DNA of 64,000 nucleotides from Actinoplanes flavus (GCF_017592555.1 NZ_JAGFNS010000018.1:1-64000); one strand, 5' to 3'. Counted from the stretch's first letter, positions 24,365 through 34,736 are shown. Program-made: numbers and translations. The notes: generated by a model not told the origin, from the sequence alone.

Positions 24365-24479
24365 GCCGGGGCCTTACCCGGTTCCGGAGCGGACTACCCT
24401 CCCCCGGCCGTGCGAGAAACTCGACAAACTCAACTGATTTAGTAGACAAGGAGGGTGTTCGTCGGGCAGGCTGCGCCGC

Positions 24480-25358
24480 ATGGATCCGATCATGGTGCTC
24501 GCCGGCCTCGGAGTCGGCATCATCGTCGGGCTCACCGGCATGGGCGGTGGCGCCCTGATGACGCCCATCCTCGTCCTGCTCTTCGGCGTGCACCCGGTCG
24601 CCGCGATCTCCAGCGACCTCGCCGCCAGCGCGATCATGAAACCGTTCGGCGGCTGGGTGCACGCCCGCCGCGGCACGGTCAACTGGCGGCTGGTGGCCTG
24701 GCTGTGCGCCGGTAGCATCCCGTCCGCCTTCCTCGGCGTCCTGCTGCTGGACATGTTCGGCAGCGACGAGAGCGTCCAGCACGCCGTCAAGATCGCCCTC
24801 GGCGTGGCGCTGCTGCTGGCCGCCGGCGGCATGCTGCTCAAGGCCTGGACCGGGCGCCGCAACGCGGACCGCCCGGTGGCCCCGATCACCGTCAAGCCCG
24901 TCCCGACCGTGCTGATCGGGATCATGGGCGGCCTGGTGGTCGGCCTCACCTCGGTCGGCTCCGGCTCGCTGATCATCGTGGCGCTGCTGGCGCTCTACCC
25001 GACGCTGCGCGCCAACGACCTGGTCGGCACCGACCTGATCCAGGCGGTGCCGCTGGTCACCGCCGCGGCACTGGGCCACGCCTTCTTCGGCGACCTCCAG
25101 CTCGACATCGCCGGCGCGGTGGTCCTCGGGTCCATCCCGGGCGTGCTGCTCGGCTCCCGGATCTCGTCGCGGGCGCCCGGCGGGCTGGTCCGGTCCGCGC
25201 TGGTGATCGTGCTGCTGGCCAGCGCCCTCAAGCTGTTCGACCTGCCCACCCTGGTGGTCGGGGTGGTCGCCGGCGTGGCGATCCTGGTCGCCGTCGGCAT
25301 CGGCCTGCAAGGCCGGACCACCCGGGAGAGGGAGCCGGCAGAAGCCGGCATCGGCTAA
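24480..25358 (+). CDS. TauE/SafE-family sulfite or organosulfonate exporter
   Basis: A 292-residue membrane protein with about eight helices in two related halves, each opening with the family motif (GLTGMGGGALMTPIL near residue 18 and GLTSVGSGSLIIVALL near 158). These proteins export sulfite, sulfonates or similar anions. The start is ATG 24480; the only strong GGAGG (24450-24454) is 26 bp upstream, so the exact start is not certain. The 115-bp promoter region is A/T-rich (AACTCGACAAACTCAACTGA near 24419). Confidence 0.88.
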   Translation: MDPIMVLAGLGVGIIVGLTGMGGGALMTPILVLLFGVHPVAAISSDLAASAIMKPFGGWVHARRGTVNWRLVAWLCAGSIPSAFLGVLLLDMFGSDESVQHAVKIALGVALLLAAGGMLLKAWTGRRNADRPVAPITVKPVPTVLIGIMGGLVVGLTSVGSGSLIIVALLALYPTLRANDLVGTDLIQAVPLVTAAALGHAFFGDLQLDIAGAVVLGSIPGVLLGSRISSRAPGGLVRSALVIVLLASALKLFDLPTLVVGVVAGVAILVAVGIGLQGRTTREREPAEAGIG

Positions 25359-25411
25359 TACCACCCCGATCGGCTGCCGATGTGAGGCGGCGTCGAATCT
25401 CGGGGGTACGG

Positions 25412-27823
25412 ATGAACGTACGGCAGAAGCTGCTCGGGGGTTATCTTCTGGTGGCCCTCATGGTGGCCGCCACCGCGCTGATCGCGTGGCGGACCACCAC
25501 GGTGTCGGCCGAGCGGGCCGCCGCGCTGGAGGCGGCCCGGCTGGCCCGGGGCGTCGCCATGGACGTCGCGCTGGGCCTCTCGGAGGACACCGAGGGCGAG
25601 GTGATCGCGCCGCTCTACTACAGCCCCGGGGCACTCGACAACTACCTCCAGCGGATGCACGAGATCCAGCACCGTGACGCCGTGGTGGTGGACTCCGGCA
25701 AGTACATCCTCGGTGACGTCGTCCGGGAGAACGTCGCGGCGCTCTTCGACCACGATCTCGGCGACGAGGTCGGCCGGACGATCGACGACGGCGAGTCCCG
25801 CGCCTTCGTCGAGACCAGCGCCGACTACCCCGGCGGCATCAAACAGGTCGTGGTGCCGATGAACACCAAGGCCGGCAAGCGGATCGGCGCGGTCATCCTC
25901 GAGTACACCCCGATCTACGAGCAGATGATGGCGTCCACCCGGCCGGCCCAGATAATCACCATGATCAGCTCCGCCGTGGTGATCCTGCTGGTGCTCGCCC
26001 TCGGCATCGGGCTGTCCGGCTCGCTGATCCGGCGGATCACCTCGCTCACCGCGGCGGTTCGCACCATCCGTACCGGGGACTACTCGCTGCGGGTGCCGCC
26101 GAACGGCCGCGACGAGATCGGGCGGCTGGCCCGCGCCTTCAACTCGATGGCCGAACAGCTCGAGCTCTCGGCCCGGGAGATCCTGGCCAAGGAGTACACC
26201 GACAGCATCCTGGCCAACGCCGGTGAGGGCATCTGCGGCATCGACCCGGCCGGGAACATCACCTTCGCCAACGAGGCGGCCGGGCGGATCACCGGCCTCG
26301 GCGTCGGCGGGCTGCTCCAGCGGTCGGCCACCGTGCTCTTCCCGGCGGCGGCCGACGGGCTGACCAGCGGCATCCGGGAGGGCCGCCTGCTGCGCCCGGA
26401 CGGCACCACGGTCCGGGTCGAGTACAACGTCAGCTCCCTGGAGAAGGCGGGCCGGCCGATCGGCGCGGTCGTCGTGCTGCGCGACGTCACCCGGCAGCGC
26501 GACCTCGAACACGACCTGCGCCACCAGGCCCTGCACGACGGGCTCACCGGGCTGCCCAACCGCAAGCTGGTGCTCGACCGGCTGGACCACGCGCTCAACC
26601 GGTCCCGGGCCTCCGGCGAGCACATCGCCCTGCTCTACCTCGACCTGGACGGCTTCAAACGGATCAACGACAGCCTCGGGCACAACGCCGGCGACCTGCT
26701 GCTGCGGACCGCGGCGGAGCGGCTGGGCGCCACCGTACGACCGCACGACACGGTGGCCCGGCTCGGCGGCGACGAGTTCGCCGTCCTGCTCGAGGGCGCC
26801 ACCCCGCCGGTGGTGGAGAAGCTGGCCCGCGCCTGCCTGGACGCCATCGCCCGGCCCTTCGTGGTGCACGGGCGGGAGGCGGTCGTGACGGTCAGCGTCG
26901 GCGTGGTCCCGGACGCGGCCCGCTACACCGACGCCGACGAGGTGGTCCGCAACGCCGACGTCGCCATGTACGCCGCCAAGGACCTGGGCAAGAACCGGTT
27001 CATGGTGTTCGAGAACCGGATGCACGAGCAGCTGCTCACCCGGCTCGACCAGGAGAACCGGCTGCGCGAGGCGGTGCACCGCGGCGAGCTGCGGCTGCAC
27101 CTGCAACCGGTGTTCGCGGTGCAGGAGGGTCAGGTGGCCGGCGCCGAGGCGCTGGTCCGCTGGGAGGACCCGCAGCGCGGGCTCCAGCAGCCGGGCTCGT
27201 TCATCCCGCTCGCCGAGGAGACCGGCATGATCATCGAGATCGACCGGTGGATCCTGCTCGAGTCCTGCCGGACGCTGCGCCACTGGCAGCAGGAGAGCCC
27301 GTGGACCGCGCCCGCCTGGGTCAGCGTCAACCTGTCGGCCGCCCACCTGGACCTGCCCGACCTCACCGACCACGTGGCGTACGCCCTGGCCACCACCGGG
27401 CTCTCGCCGCAGTGCCTGGTCCTGGAGCTCACCGAGACGGTGATGATGCGGGACGTGGCGGTCACCTCGGCCCGTCTCCAGGAGTTGCGCGACCTCGGCG
27501 TACGGATCGCGATCGACGACTTCGGCACCGGCTACTCGTCGCTCGGCTACCTGCGCGACATCCCGGTCGACGTGCTGAAGCTCGACCGCTCGTTCATCAC
27601 CGGGCTGGTCGGCAACGGCCGCCAGCAGGAACTGGTCAGCGCCATCGTGCAGCTCGGGCACACCCTCGGCCTGCGGGTGGTGGCCGAGGGCGTCGAGGAC
27701 GCCGACGAGCTGAACCTGCTCACGGTGATGGGCTGCAAGTTCGTGCAGGGCTACCACCTGGGCCGGCCGGAACCGGCCGACCGGCTCTACGAACGGCTCA
27801 CCACCCCGGCCCTCAACAGCTAG
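25412..27823 (+). CDS. Membrane GGDEF-EAL cyclic-di-GMP protein with HAMP and PAS domains
   Basis: An 803-residue sensor: transmembrane helix (about 8-28), extracellular sensor, second helix (about 180-202), HAMP linker, PAS domain (about 265-370), GGDEF domain and EAL domain. The cyclase motif GGDEF (about 452-456) is intact, as are the phosphodiesterase signatures AEALVRW (about 578) and DDFGTGYSSL. Both activities are therefore possible and the balance cannot be predicted. The extracellular part includes DVALGLSEDTEGEV and YSPGALDNYLQRMHEI and is not a recognised domain. The ATG at 25412 follows a GGGGGTACGG site. Single gene, ended by a strong hairpin. Confidence 0.95.
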   Translation: MNVRQKLLGGYLLVALMVAATALIAWRTTTVSAERAAALEAARLARGVAMDVALGLSEDTEGEVIAPLYYSPGALDNYLQRMHEIQHRDAVVVDSGKYILGDVVRENVAALFDHDLGDEVGRTIDDGESRAFVETSADYPGGIKQVVVPMNTKAGKRIGAVILEYTPIYEQMMASTRPAQIITMISSAVVILLVLALGIGLSGSLIRRITSLTAAVRTIRTGDYSLRVPPNGRDEIGRLARAFNSMAEQLELSAREILAKEYTDSILANAGEGICGIDPAGNITFANEAAGRITGLGVGGLLQRSATVLFPAAADGLTSGIREGRLLRPDGTTVRVEYNVSSLEKAGRPIGAVVVLRDVTRQRDLEHDLRHQALHDGLTGLPNRKLVLDRLDHALNRSRASGEHIALLYLDLDGFKRINDSLGHNAGDLLLRTAAERLGATVRPHDTVARLGGDEFAVLLEGATPPVVEKLARACLDAIARPFVVHGREAVVTVSVGVVPDAARYTDADEVVRNADVAMYAAKDLGKNRFMVFENRMHEQLLTRLDQENRLREAVHRGELRLHLQPVFAVQEGQVAGAEALVRWEDPQRGLQQPGSFIPLAEETGMIIEIDRWILLESCRTLRHWQQESPWTAPAWVSVNLSAAHLDLPDLTDHVAYALATTGLSPQCLVLELTETVMMRDVAVTSARLQELRDLGVRIAIDDFGTGYSSLGYLRDIPVDVLKLDRSFITGLVGNGRQQELVSAIVQLGHTLGLRVVAEGVEDADELNLLTVMGCKFVQGYHLGRPEPADRLYERLTTPALNS

Positions 27824-27835
27824 CCGGCATGGAAT

Positions 27836-27875
27836 CGGCCACCGCCCACCCGGGCAGGCGGGTGAGCGGTGGCCG
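27836..27875. terminator. Bidirectional terminator between GGDEF-EAL gene and amylopullulanase
   Basis: A 17-bp stem, CGGCCACCGCCCACCCG against CGGGTGAGCGGTGGCCG (one mismatch), with a six-base loop, in the gap between two convergent genes. Confidence 0.8.
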
Positions 27876-27952
27876 TGATCAGGGGCTGAGCCGGGTCGGC
27901 GCCGGGGTGGAAGGGGGACCGGCGCCGACCCGGTGGCCGGCTGAGCCGAGGA

Positions 27953-30900
27953 TCAGCTCTGCACGAAGACCGAGACGGTCCGTGCCGGGACGGTGAGCGT
28001 GCCGGTCGCCGCCGCGAAGGACGCGGAACGGGTGACCGGGTCGGCCGAGGCCCGCTGCACCGGGTGGAGGGCGACCTTCTTGCCGGCCAGCGCGGGCACC
28101 GTCTGGGTGGCCGCCGTGGTGCCGGCGTTGAAGACCACCGTGATCGACTTCCACTGACGGTCCACGCCGCGGGCGTCGATCGTCATGGTGATCACGCCAG
28201 GGGTCTCGTTCCGGCCGGACAGCGGGAACGACACCCGCTGCCGCACCTGCGCACCGGTGGCCAGACCGAACGCCGGGCTGGACTTCCGGATCCGGAGCAG
28301 CTCCTGGTAGAGGTTGTTGGACAGGTTCATCGAGGCGCAGTCCGGCACCAGGGCCGGGTCGGCCAGCAGCGGCTTGGCGTAGGCGTACTTCGACTCGTTG
28401 TCCGCCTTGGGCGGCAGACCCCGGCCGAAACCGTTGCCCTGCGTGCAGTCCCAGATGATCTGGTTGAACCAGTCACCCGAGTTGAACGAGTTCCGGTCCA
28501 GCGACTTGGAGCGCAGGATCTCGCTGCCCGCGGTCACGAAGCCCACACCCTGCCCGAGCACCGTGGTGGCCAGCGCCACCGACTGCGCCCGTGCCCGGTC
28601 CGCGGCCGTGGTGGCCTGGGGCAGCTTGTACGCCAGCGCGTCGTACAGGATCTCGTTGTCGTGCGCGTCGACGTAGGTGATCGACTCACCGGGGTCGACC
28701 GTGTAGCCGGCCGGCGCCCCGTTGTAGTCCACCTGCGAACCCTTGACGGTCGCGCCGGACGAGTCGGTGAACGTGTAGTCCGCCAGGTTGCCGGTCAGAC
28801 CGACCTTGATCAGGTCCTGGTAGTGCAGCAGGCGCGCCTTCTGCTCCGCGGCGGTGCCGTTGACCGGGTCGCCGTTGGGCGCGCCGGCCAGACCGGACGC
28901 GAAGCCCTGGATGCGCGGGTTGCCGTCGAACGGGCCGCCGCCACGGACCGCGTCCCGGAGCCGGTCGTTGAACACGCCGATCCCGGTTCCGCCCATGTTC
29001 AGCTGGGTGGCCTGGATGAAGCGGGCGTCGTTCGCCACCTCACCGAAGTTCCAGCCCTCGCCGTACACATAGATGTTCTTGCCGTCGACGCCGTCGCGCG
29101 CCAGGGTCAGCTTGTCGAGGGCCTTGCGCACCGCCAGGATGTTCGCCTTCGGGTGGTGGCCCATCAGGTCGAAGCGGAACCCGTCGACCTTGTACTGCTT
29201 GGCCCACGTGACGATCGAGTCGACCACGAGCTTGCCCATCATCGCGTTCTCCGGCGCGGTGTTGGCACAGCAGGTGGAGTTGGCGACGGTGCCGTCCTCG
29301 AGCAGCCGGTGGTAGTAGCCGGGCACGATCTGGTCGAGCACCGACTTGGCGTCGGTCCCGGCCGCCGAGGTGTGGTTGTAGACGACGTCCATGACGACCC
29401 GCAGGCCGGCCTGGTTGACGCCCGCGACCATCGCGCGGAACTCCTTGGTCCGCTGGTCCGGGTCGACCGCGTAGCCACCCTCCGGAACGGTGTAGTGCAG
29501 CGGGTCGTAACCCCAGTTGTACCCGTCGGTGGCGGCCACCTTCTCGATGCAGGCCTGCTGCTGGTCCGAGTCGGCCGGCATCGACGCCAGGTCGCAGGCG
29601 GGCTGCTGCTGGTCGGCGCGCTTCTCCGGGATGGTGGCGAAGTCGAACGCCGGGAGCAGGTGCAGGTGGGTGACCCCGGCCCGGCCCAGCTCGGCCAGGT
29701 GCTTCATGCCCTCGGTGTTCCGGTCGGTGAAGGCGCTGAAGGTGCCCCGCCTGCCGGCCGGCACGGACGCGTCGGCGATGGAGAAGTCCCGGACTGACAG
29801 CTCCGAGATCTGGATCTTGGCGGGTGCGACGGCCGCCGGCTTCCGGAGGCCCGCCCAGCCGGCCGGCGCGAGCGCCGGGTCGGAGAGGCTGACGAAGCGG
29901 CTGCGGGTGGAGTCGGGGGTGAGCGCCACCGCGTACGGGTCGGTGACCGACGCCGTGACCACCTTCTGCGCGGCCGGCTGCCACGCGGTGACCCGGAACC
30001 TGTAGAACTTGCCGGCCCAGTCGCCGCGGCCGGACCAGACGCCGGTGCGGTCGTCGCGGGTCAGCTCCACGAGAGCCGGGGAGACCTGGCCGGCGGTGTC
30101 GTAGACCTCGAGCTCGACGGTGCGGGCGGTCGGCGCCCACACCGCGACGCTCGCCTTCCGGCCGCTGACGACCGGGCCGAGGGTGGCGCCGGTCGCGGAG
30201 CCGTAGACGTCGTCGAGGACGCCGGAGAGCTGGACGCCGGTGGCCGAGAGCAGCTTGCCGGCGGCGTCGCGCTCGGTGACCACGACCTGGCTCCGCAGAA
30301 CATCGGAAAGATCTTTTTTATCGGTACGGAACGCGCCGTACTGCCACAGGTGCGGGAACGCCTCACGCTGCGCCTCGGTGAGGCCGTCGCGCCGCGCGGT
30401 GAGAGACACGCTCTCGAAAGTCCCGGTGAGCTCGCCGTCCTTGACGCCGATCCCGCCGGTGGGCGACCAGACCAGGTCGTAGACCTTGCCGTCGGTGCCC
30501 GCACCGACCGGCTCCAGGGTGGTGCCGGTGCCGGTCTTCCAGGCGATCGTGCCCCGGTCCAGCCAGACCGCGGCGGACTTGGTCACGTCGGCCACGCCGC
30601 CGCCACCGGCGGTCTTGACCAGCGGCAGCAGGCGGGTCTCCTGACCGGCCAGCAGCCAGACCTCGTGGCCCGCCTTGGCGAAGTCGAGGGACTGGTCGGC
30701 GGGCAGGTCCTTCTCGTCGCCGCGGTGGATGATGTAGCTCAGCGAGGTCGCCCCGGCCGCGAGCGGCACCTCGAAGACCGCGCCGTAGCTGTCGATCCGG
30801 GCCGGCGGCAGCGGGCTCGACCAGTCGGTCGGGTTCGCGGCGCCGGACCAGACGTGCATGCCCCAGCCGTCGTAGGCGCCGTCGGCCCGGTTCCAGTGGA

Positions 30901-33409
30901 TGACCGCCTTGGTGGTGTCCGGTGCCGGGCCGGGCTCGCCGGTGGCGGCCTGCCGCGAGGTGTAGACCTTGGCGTCGCCCTGCTTGACCCAGATCTCCGG
31001 GTTCTCGCCGACGTTGATGCTCCGGTCCGCGTCGACGTCCTTGTTCCCGTCGTCGTCGACCACGATGAACCCGACGCTCTTCGCGCCCGGCTTCAGCTTC
31101 ACGTAGGCGAAGCGGCCGTACGAGTCGGCGCCGGTGAACTGCTGACCGTTGGGCCAGCTGGTGGACATGGACGGGTCGATGTCGCCCCACACGTACAGGT
31201 TCTGGTCGTCGTACTCGCCGTCCGGCCGCTGGTAGTGCACGACCGCGTAGCCGGCGGTGGAGGTGGCCTCCGGGGTTCCGACGGTGATGTTCACGGTCGA
31301 GGACGCGAGGCGTCCCCTGCTGTCGCGCACCACCGCCTTGTACCGCACCGGGGTGTCGCCGGCCAGCCCGGTCAGGTCGTGGTAGACCCGGTAGGGCGCC
31401 CGGTCGGCGGTGCCGAGCAGCTTCCACGCGCCGTTTCCGGCCTGGGCCGCGAAGGTCACGGTCGACAGCGGGTCACCGGCGACGTCGGCGACGATCTCGG
31501 TGCGGGTGGCGACCGAGGCGTTCGGCTTCGGGCCGCTGATGCTCACGGTCGGAGCGGCAGAGGGTACGGCCACCGCGGTCCCGGCCTTGAAGACGACCGA
31601 GGACAGCGCCGGAACCGTGACGGTGATCCGGCCGCCGGCGTCCGAGGCCACCCCCGTGGCGCCGCCGTAGATCCCGGTGAACGTGGCGTTCGGCGTGGAC
31701 GTGGCGAAGCTGACGGTCTGCGCGGTGGTGGCGTTGTTGGACGCGACGACGTACTCGGCCTGCTTGGCCTTGTCGATGCGGGAGACCGCGAAGACGCCCT
31801 GGCCCTCGGCCGCGTACCGGGTCAGCTGGACGCCGGTGACCAGCGCCGGGTTCGCCTTGCGGAGCTTCGCGAGCGCCGCGATGGTCCGGTAGACCGGGTG
31901 CGACGTGTTGTAGTTGTCCACCGCGTGGGTGCTGTCGGTGCCGATCAGGTCGTCGTCCAGGTAGTCCGCGCTCTTGCTGGCGTACAGGTCCTGGCGGGCG
32001 TCCTTGTCGCCGCCCGGCCCGGTGAAGCCCTGCTCGTCACCGGAGTAGACGACCGGCTGGCCGCGGGTGAGGAACATCAGCTCGTGGGCGAGCTGGTCGC
32101 GCTTGAGCTGGGTGTCGGCGGTCGCCGCGGCGGCGATGAAGGAGCCGATCCGGCCCATGTCGTGGTTGCCGAGGAAGGTCGGCAGCCGGTCCGCGCCGGT
32201 GTTGCGGGCGGTGTAGAGATCGTCCTTGGCGTACAGGGCGGACAGCGCGTCGGCGCCGCTGTTGCCGGTGACGAAGCCGCGGGCCGCCTCCTGGAAGGAG
32301 AAGTCCAGCGTGGCCGGGAGCTTGCCCTCGCGCACGTAGGTCGACTGGATCTCCTGGTCGGCGGTGTAGACCTCGCCGAACATGAAGAAGTCGTCCTTGC
32401 CGGCCTTCTTGGCGGCCCGCTCGACGCCGGGCGCCCACTGCTGCCAGAACTCCATGTTGGAGTGCTTGACGGTGTCCAGGCGGTAGCCGTCGATGCCGGT
32501 GTCGGCGATCCAGTCCGAGTAGATCTCGGTCATGCCCTCGACCACCTCGGGACGCTCGGTGAAGAGGTCGTCGAGGCCGACGAAGTCGCCGTACTCGCTG
32601 TTCTCACCGGCGAAGGTGGAGTCGCCGCGGTTGTGGTACATGTTCACGTCGTTCAGCCAGGACGGCTTCTTGACGGTCTTGTCCGCGGTGCTGCCGAAGA
32701 CCGGGGTGTACGGGTACGACGTCGCGTCGGTCTCCGGGAACGTCGACGAGGTCGCGTAGTTGCGGTCCTCGAACGGCTGCCCGTCGGTGTCGGTGTACGG
32801 GGAGTCGGCCTTGTCGACGTACGTGTTCGTGTTCTCCGCGTACTTGATGACGTCCGCGGTGTGGTTGACGATGATGTCCAGGTAGATCTTCATGCCCCGC
32901 TGGTGCGCGAGCTTGACCAGCTTCTTCAGGTCGGCGTTGGTGCCGAAGTGCGGGTCGACCTGGGTGAAGTCGGTGATCCAGTAGCCGTGGTAGCCGGCCG
33001 ACACGCCGGTGCCGGCGCCCTGCACGGGACGGTTCTTGAAGACCGGGGCGAGCCAGATGGCGGTGGTCCCGAGGCCCTGGATGTAGTCCAGCCGGTCCAT
33101 CACGCCTTTGAGGTCGCCACCGTGGTAGAAGCCCTTGTCGGTGGGGTCGTAGCCGGTCGACAGCCGGTCGCCGGAGAGCCCGCCCCGGTCGTTGCGAGTG
33201 TCGCCGTTGGCGAACCGGTCCGGGAGCACGAAGTAGAACTGCTCACCGGAGGACGGGTTGTCCGAGCCCCAGTTCGCGATCACCGCGTCGCTGGGAACGG
33301 ACGGGGCCGCGACGGCGGCGGAGGCCGGCACGGCGACGAGTGGGAGGAAGAGGCTGAGCAGAGCGGCGCCCAGCCTCAGACGGCGGTGTAAGGGTTTTCT
33401 CGGTGCCAC
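27953..33409 (-). CDS. Secreted bifunctional amylopullulanase (alpha-amylase plus pullulanase)
   Basis: An 1818-residue exported enzyme. After a signal peptide (about 1-32) comes a GH13 alpha-amylase module with nucleophile in GYRLDTVKHS (about 308), acid/base Glu in FGEVY (about 345) and GNHDMGR (about 415). An Ig-like linker and two starch-binding PUD-type repeats starting VVHYQRPDGEYDD (about 721) and VIHWNRADGAYD (about 836) follow. The C-terminal half is a type I pullulanase: YNWGYDP (about 1298), GFRFDLMGHHP (about 1410), GEGWNFG (about 1448), DAHDNEILYD (about 1580). It would cut both alpha-1,4 and alpha-1,6 bonds of starch. GTG 33409 has a GGAAGG site. Confidence 0.94.
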   Translation of the reverse strand: MAPRKPLHRRLRLGAALLSLFLPLVAVPASAAVAAPSVPSDAVIANWGSDNPSSGEQFYFVLPDRFANGDTRNDRGGLSGDRLSTGYDPTDKGFYHGGDLKGVMDRLDYIQGLGTTAIWLAPVFKNRPVQGAGTGVSAGYHGYWITDFTQVDPHFGTNADLKKLVKLAHQRGMKIYLDIIVNHTADVIKYAENTNTYVDKADSPYTDTDGQPFEDRNYATSSTFPETDATSYPYTPVFGSTADKTVKKPSWLNDVNMYHNRGDSTFAGENSEYGDFVGLDDLFTERPEVVEGMTEIYSDWIADTGIDGYRLDTVKHSNMEFWQQWAPGVERAAKKAGKDDFFMFGEVYTADQEIQSTYVREGKLPATLDFSFQEAARGFVTGNSGADALSALYAKDDLYTARNTGADRLPTFLGNHDMGRIGSFIAAAATADTQLKRDQLAHELMFLTRGQPVVYSGDEQGFTGPGGDKDARQDLYASKSADYLDDDLIGTDSTHAVDNYNTSHPVYRTIAALAKLRKANPALVTGVQLTRYAAEGQGVFAVSRIDKAKQAEYVVASNNATTAQTVSFATSTPNATFTGIYGGATGVASDAGGRITVTVPALSSVVFKAGTAVAVPSAAPTVSISGPKPNASVATRTEIVADVAGDPLSTVTFAAQAGNGAWKLLGTADRAPYRVYHDLTGLAGDTPVRYKAVVRDSRGRLASSTVNITVGTPEATSTAGYAVVHYQRPDGEYDDQNLYVWGDIDPSMSTSWPNGQQFTGADSYGRFAYVKLKPGAKSVGFIVVDDDGNKDVDADRSINVGENPEIWVKQGDAKVYTSRQAATGEPGPAPDTTKAVIHWNRADGAYDGWGMHVWSGAANPTDWSSPLPPARIDSYGAVFEVPLAAGATSLSYIIHRGDEKDLPADQSLDFAKAGHEVWLLAGQETRLLPLVKTAGGGGVADVTKSAAVWLDRGTIAWKTGTGTTLEPVGAGTDGKVYDLVWSPTGGIGVKDGELTGTFESVSLTARRDGLTEAQREAFPHLWQYGAFRTDKKDLSDVLRSQVVVTERDAAGKLLSATGVQLSGVLDDVYGSATGATLGPVVSGRKASVAVWAPTARTVELEVYDTAGQVSPALVELTRDDRTGVWSGRGDWAGKFYRFRVTAWQPAAQKVVTASVTDPYAVALTPDSTRSRFVSLSDPALAPAGWAGLRKPAAVAPAKIQISELSVRDFSIADASVPAGRRGTFSAFTDRNTEGMKHLAELGRAGVTHLHLLPAFDFATIPEKRADQQQPACDLASMPADSDQQQACIEKVAATDGYNWGYDPLHYTVPEGGYAVDPDQRTKEFRAMVAGVNQAGLRVVMDVVYNHTSAAGTDAKSVLDQIVPGYYHRLLEDGTVANSTCCANTAPENAMMGKLVVDSIVTWAKQYKVDGFRFDLMGHHPKANILAVRKALDKLTLARDGVDGKNIYVYGEGWNFGEVANDARFIQATQLNMGGTGIGVFNDRLRDAVRGGGPFDGNPRIQGFASGLAGAPNGDPVNGTAAEQKARLLHYQDLIKVGLTGNLADYTFTDSSGATVKGSQVDYNGAPAGYTVDPGESITYVDAHDNEILYDALAYKLPQATTAADRARAQSVALATTVLGQGVGFVTAGSEILRSKSLDRNSFNSGDWFNQIIWDCTQGNGFGRGLPPKADNESKYAYAKPLLADPALVPDCASMNLSNNLYQELLRIRKSSPAFGLATGAQVRQRVSFPLSGRNETPGVITMTIDARGVDRQWKSITVVFNAGTTAATQTVPALAGKKVALHPVQRASADPVTRSASFAAATGTLTVPARTVSVFVQS

Positions 33410-33580
33410 TGCGCACCCTTCCGATTCGGTGGTATCGGATCGACTGTTATATATTCCAGGCACCGCCCCGGCGTGGACGCCGCCCGACCGACTCCGTAGT
33501 GTGATCATGGAGCGGCCCACCGATCCGGGGCACGTTTCGTCGAACGATGAACTTGTATCGCTCTTGTTGCCGGGACGTTA

Positions 33581-33592
33581 GCAAGGTCTTGC
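33581..33592. promoter_or_regulatory. LacI-type operator between amylopullulanase and its regulator
   Basis: GCAAGGTCTTGC is a perfect 12-bp palindrome between the divergent amylopullulanase and LacI-family genes, 61 bp before the regulator. The same GCAAG half-sites recur upstream of malE, so this is the likely binding site of the adjacent regulator on both promoters. Confidence 0.7.
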
Positions 33593-33652
33593 ATCGAATG
33601 GAAGACCTTTCAGGACCATGCCGGGCGGACAACAGACCACTAGAGTGAGACC

Positions 33653-34696
33653 ATGCGTGCGCGAATGGCCGATATCGCCAAACAGGCTCAGGTCAGTGAG
33701 GCGACGGTGTCGCGTGTCATTAACGACCGCCCCGGCGTCTCAGCTGAAACCCGACAGGCGGTTCTGACCGCACTCGACGTGCTGGGGTATGAACGACCGG
33801 AAAGATTGCGCAAGCGCAGCGCAGGCCTCGTCGGCCTGGTCGTCCCCGAACTCGACAACCCGATCTTCCCGGCCTTCGCCCAGGTGATCGAGTCGACGCT
33901 GGCGCAGCACGGCTACACGCCGGTGCTGTGCACCCAGTCGCCGGGCGGCGTCACCGAGGACGAGTATGTGGAGATGCTCCTCGACCGCCAGGTCTCCGGC
34001 ATCGTCTTCATCTCCTCCCTCGCCGCCGACACCACCTCGGACCGCTCCCGCTACCAGCGCCTGCTCGACCGGCCGCTGCCGATCGTGCTGGTCAACGGCT
34101 ATGCGAAGGAGCTGGAGGCGCCGTTCGTCTCGTGCGACGACCGGGTCGCCGGCGAGCTGGCGGTCACCCACCTGGTGGCACTCGGGCACCGCCGGATCGG
34201 CATGATCTCCGGCCCCAACCGGTTCATCAACACCCAGCGCAAGCTCCAGGGCTACCGCACCGCCATGAAGCGCGAGGTGGGTCTCAACGACGCCGAGGTG
34301 GACGAGCTGATCTCGCTGACCCTGTTCGGCGTGGAGGGCGGCGAGGTGGCCGCCGACCGGCTGCTGGCCAAGGGCGTCACCGGCATCATCTGCGCCTCGG
34401 ACATGATGGCGCTGGGCGCGATCCGGGCCGCCCGGCGGCGTGGCCTGCGGGTTCCGGAGGAGGTGTCGGTCATCGGCTTCGACGACTCGGCGCTGATTCC
34501 GTTCACCGACCCGCCGCTGACCACGCTGCGCCAGCCGGTCGCCGCCATGGCGGTGGCCGCGGTCCGTTCGCTGGTCGACGAGATCAACGGGCACGGCGCG
34601 CCGCACTCGGAGTATCTTTTCCACCCCGAACTGGTGGTCCGTAACTCGACGGCGATCGCTCCGATGCGCTCCGAGGTTCCGGTCACCGTCGCCTGA
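33653..34696 (+). CDS. LacI-family regulator of maltose/starch genes
   Basis: A 347-residue repressor. The N-terminal helix-turn-helix reads ADIAKQAQVSEATVSRVI and continues to the hinge with NDRPGVS. The periplasmic-binding-protein-like effector domain follows, with VVPELDNPIFP, ICASDMMALGA and VIGFDDSALIPF. It stands between the amylopullulanase and malEFG and is divergent from the former, so it most likely represses both; maltose or maltodextrin would release it, as for MalR in related actinomycetes. Confidence 0.93.
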   Translation: MRARMADIAKQAQVSEATVSRVINDRPGVSAETRQAVLTALDVLGYERPERLRKRSAGLVGLVVPELDNPIFPAFAQVIESTLAQHGYTPVLCTQSPGGVTEDEYVEMLLDRQVSGIVFISSLAADTTSDRSRYQRLLDRPLPIVLVNGYAKELEAPFVSCDDRVAGELAVTHLVALGHRRIGMISGPNRFINTQRKLQGYRTAMKREVGLNDAEVDELISLTLFGVEGGEVAADRLLAKGVTGIICASDMMALGAIRAARRRGLRVPEEVSVIGFDDSALIPFTDPPLTTLRQPVAAMAVAAVRSLVDEINGHGAPHSEYLFHPELVVRNSTAIAPMRSEVPVTVA

Positions 34697-34703
34697 CCGA
34701 AAT

Positions 34704-34736
34704 CGTGCGGATGGCGGCCGAGCCGCCGTCCGCACG
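34704..34736 (+). terminator. Terminator of the LacI-family gene
   Basis: A 15-bp stem CGTGCGGATGGCGGC / GCCGCCGTCCGCACG with one G-U pair and a three-base loop, eight bases after the stop. Confidence 0.75.
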
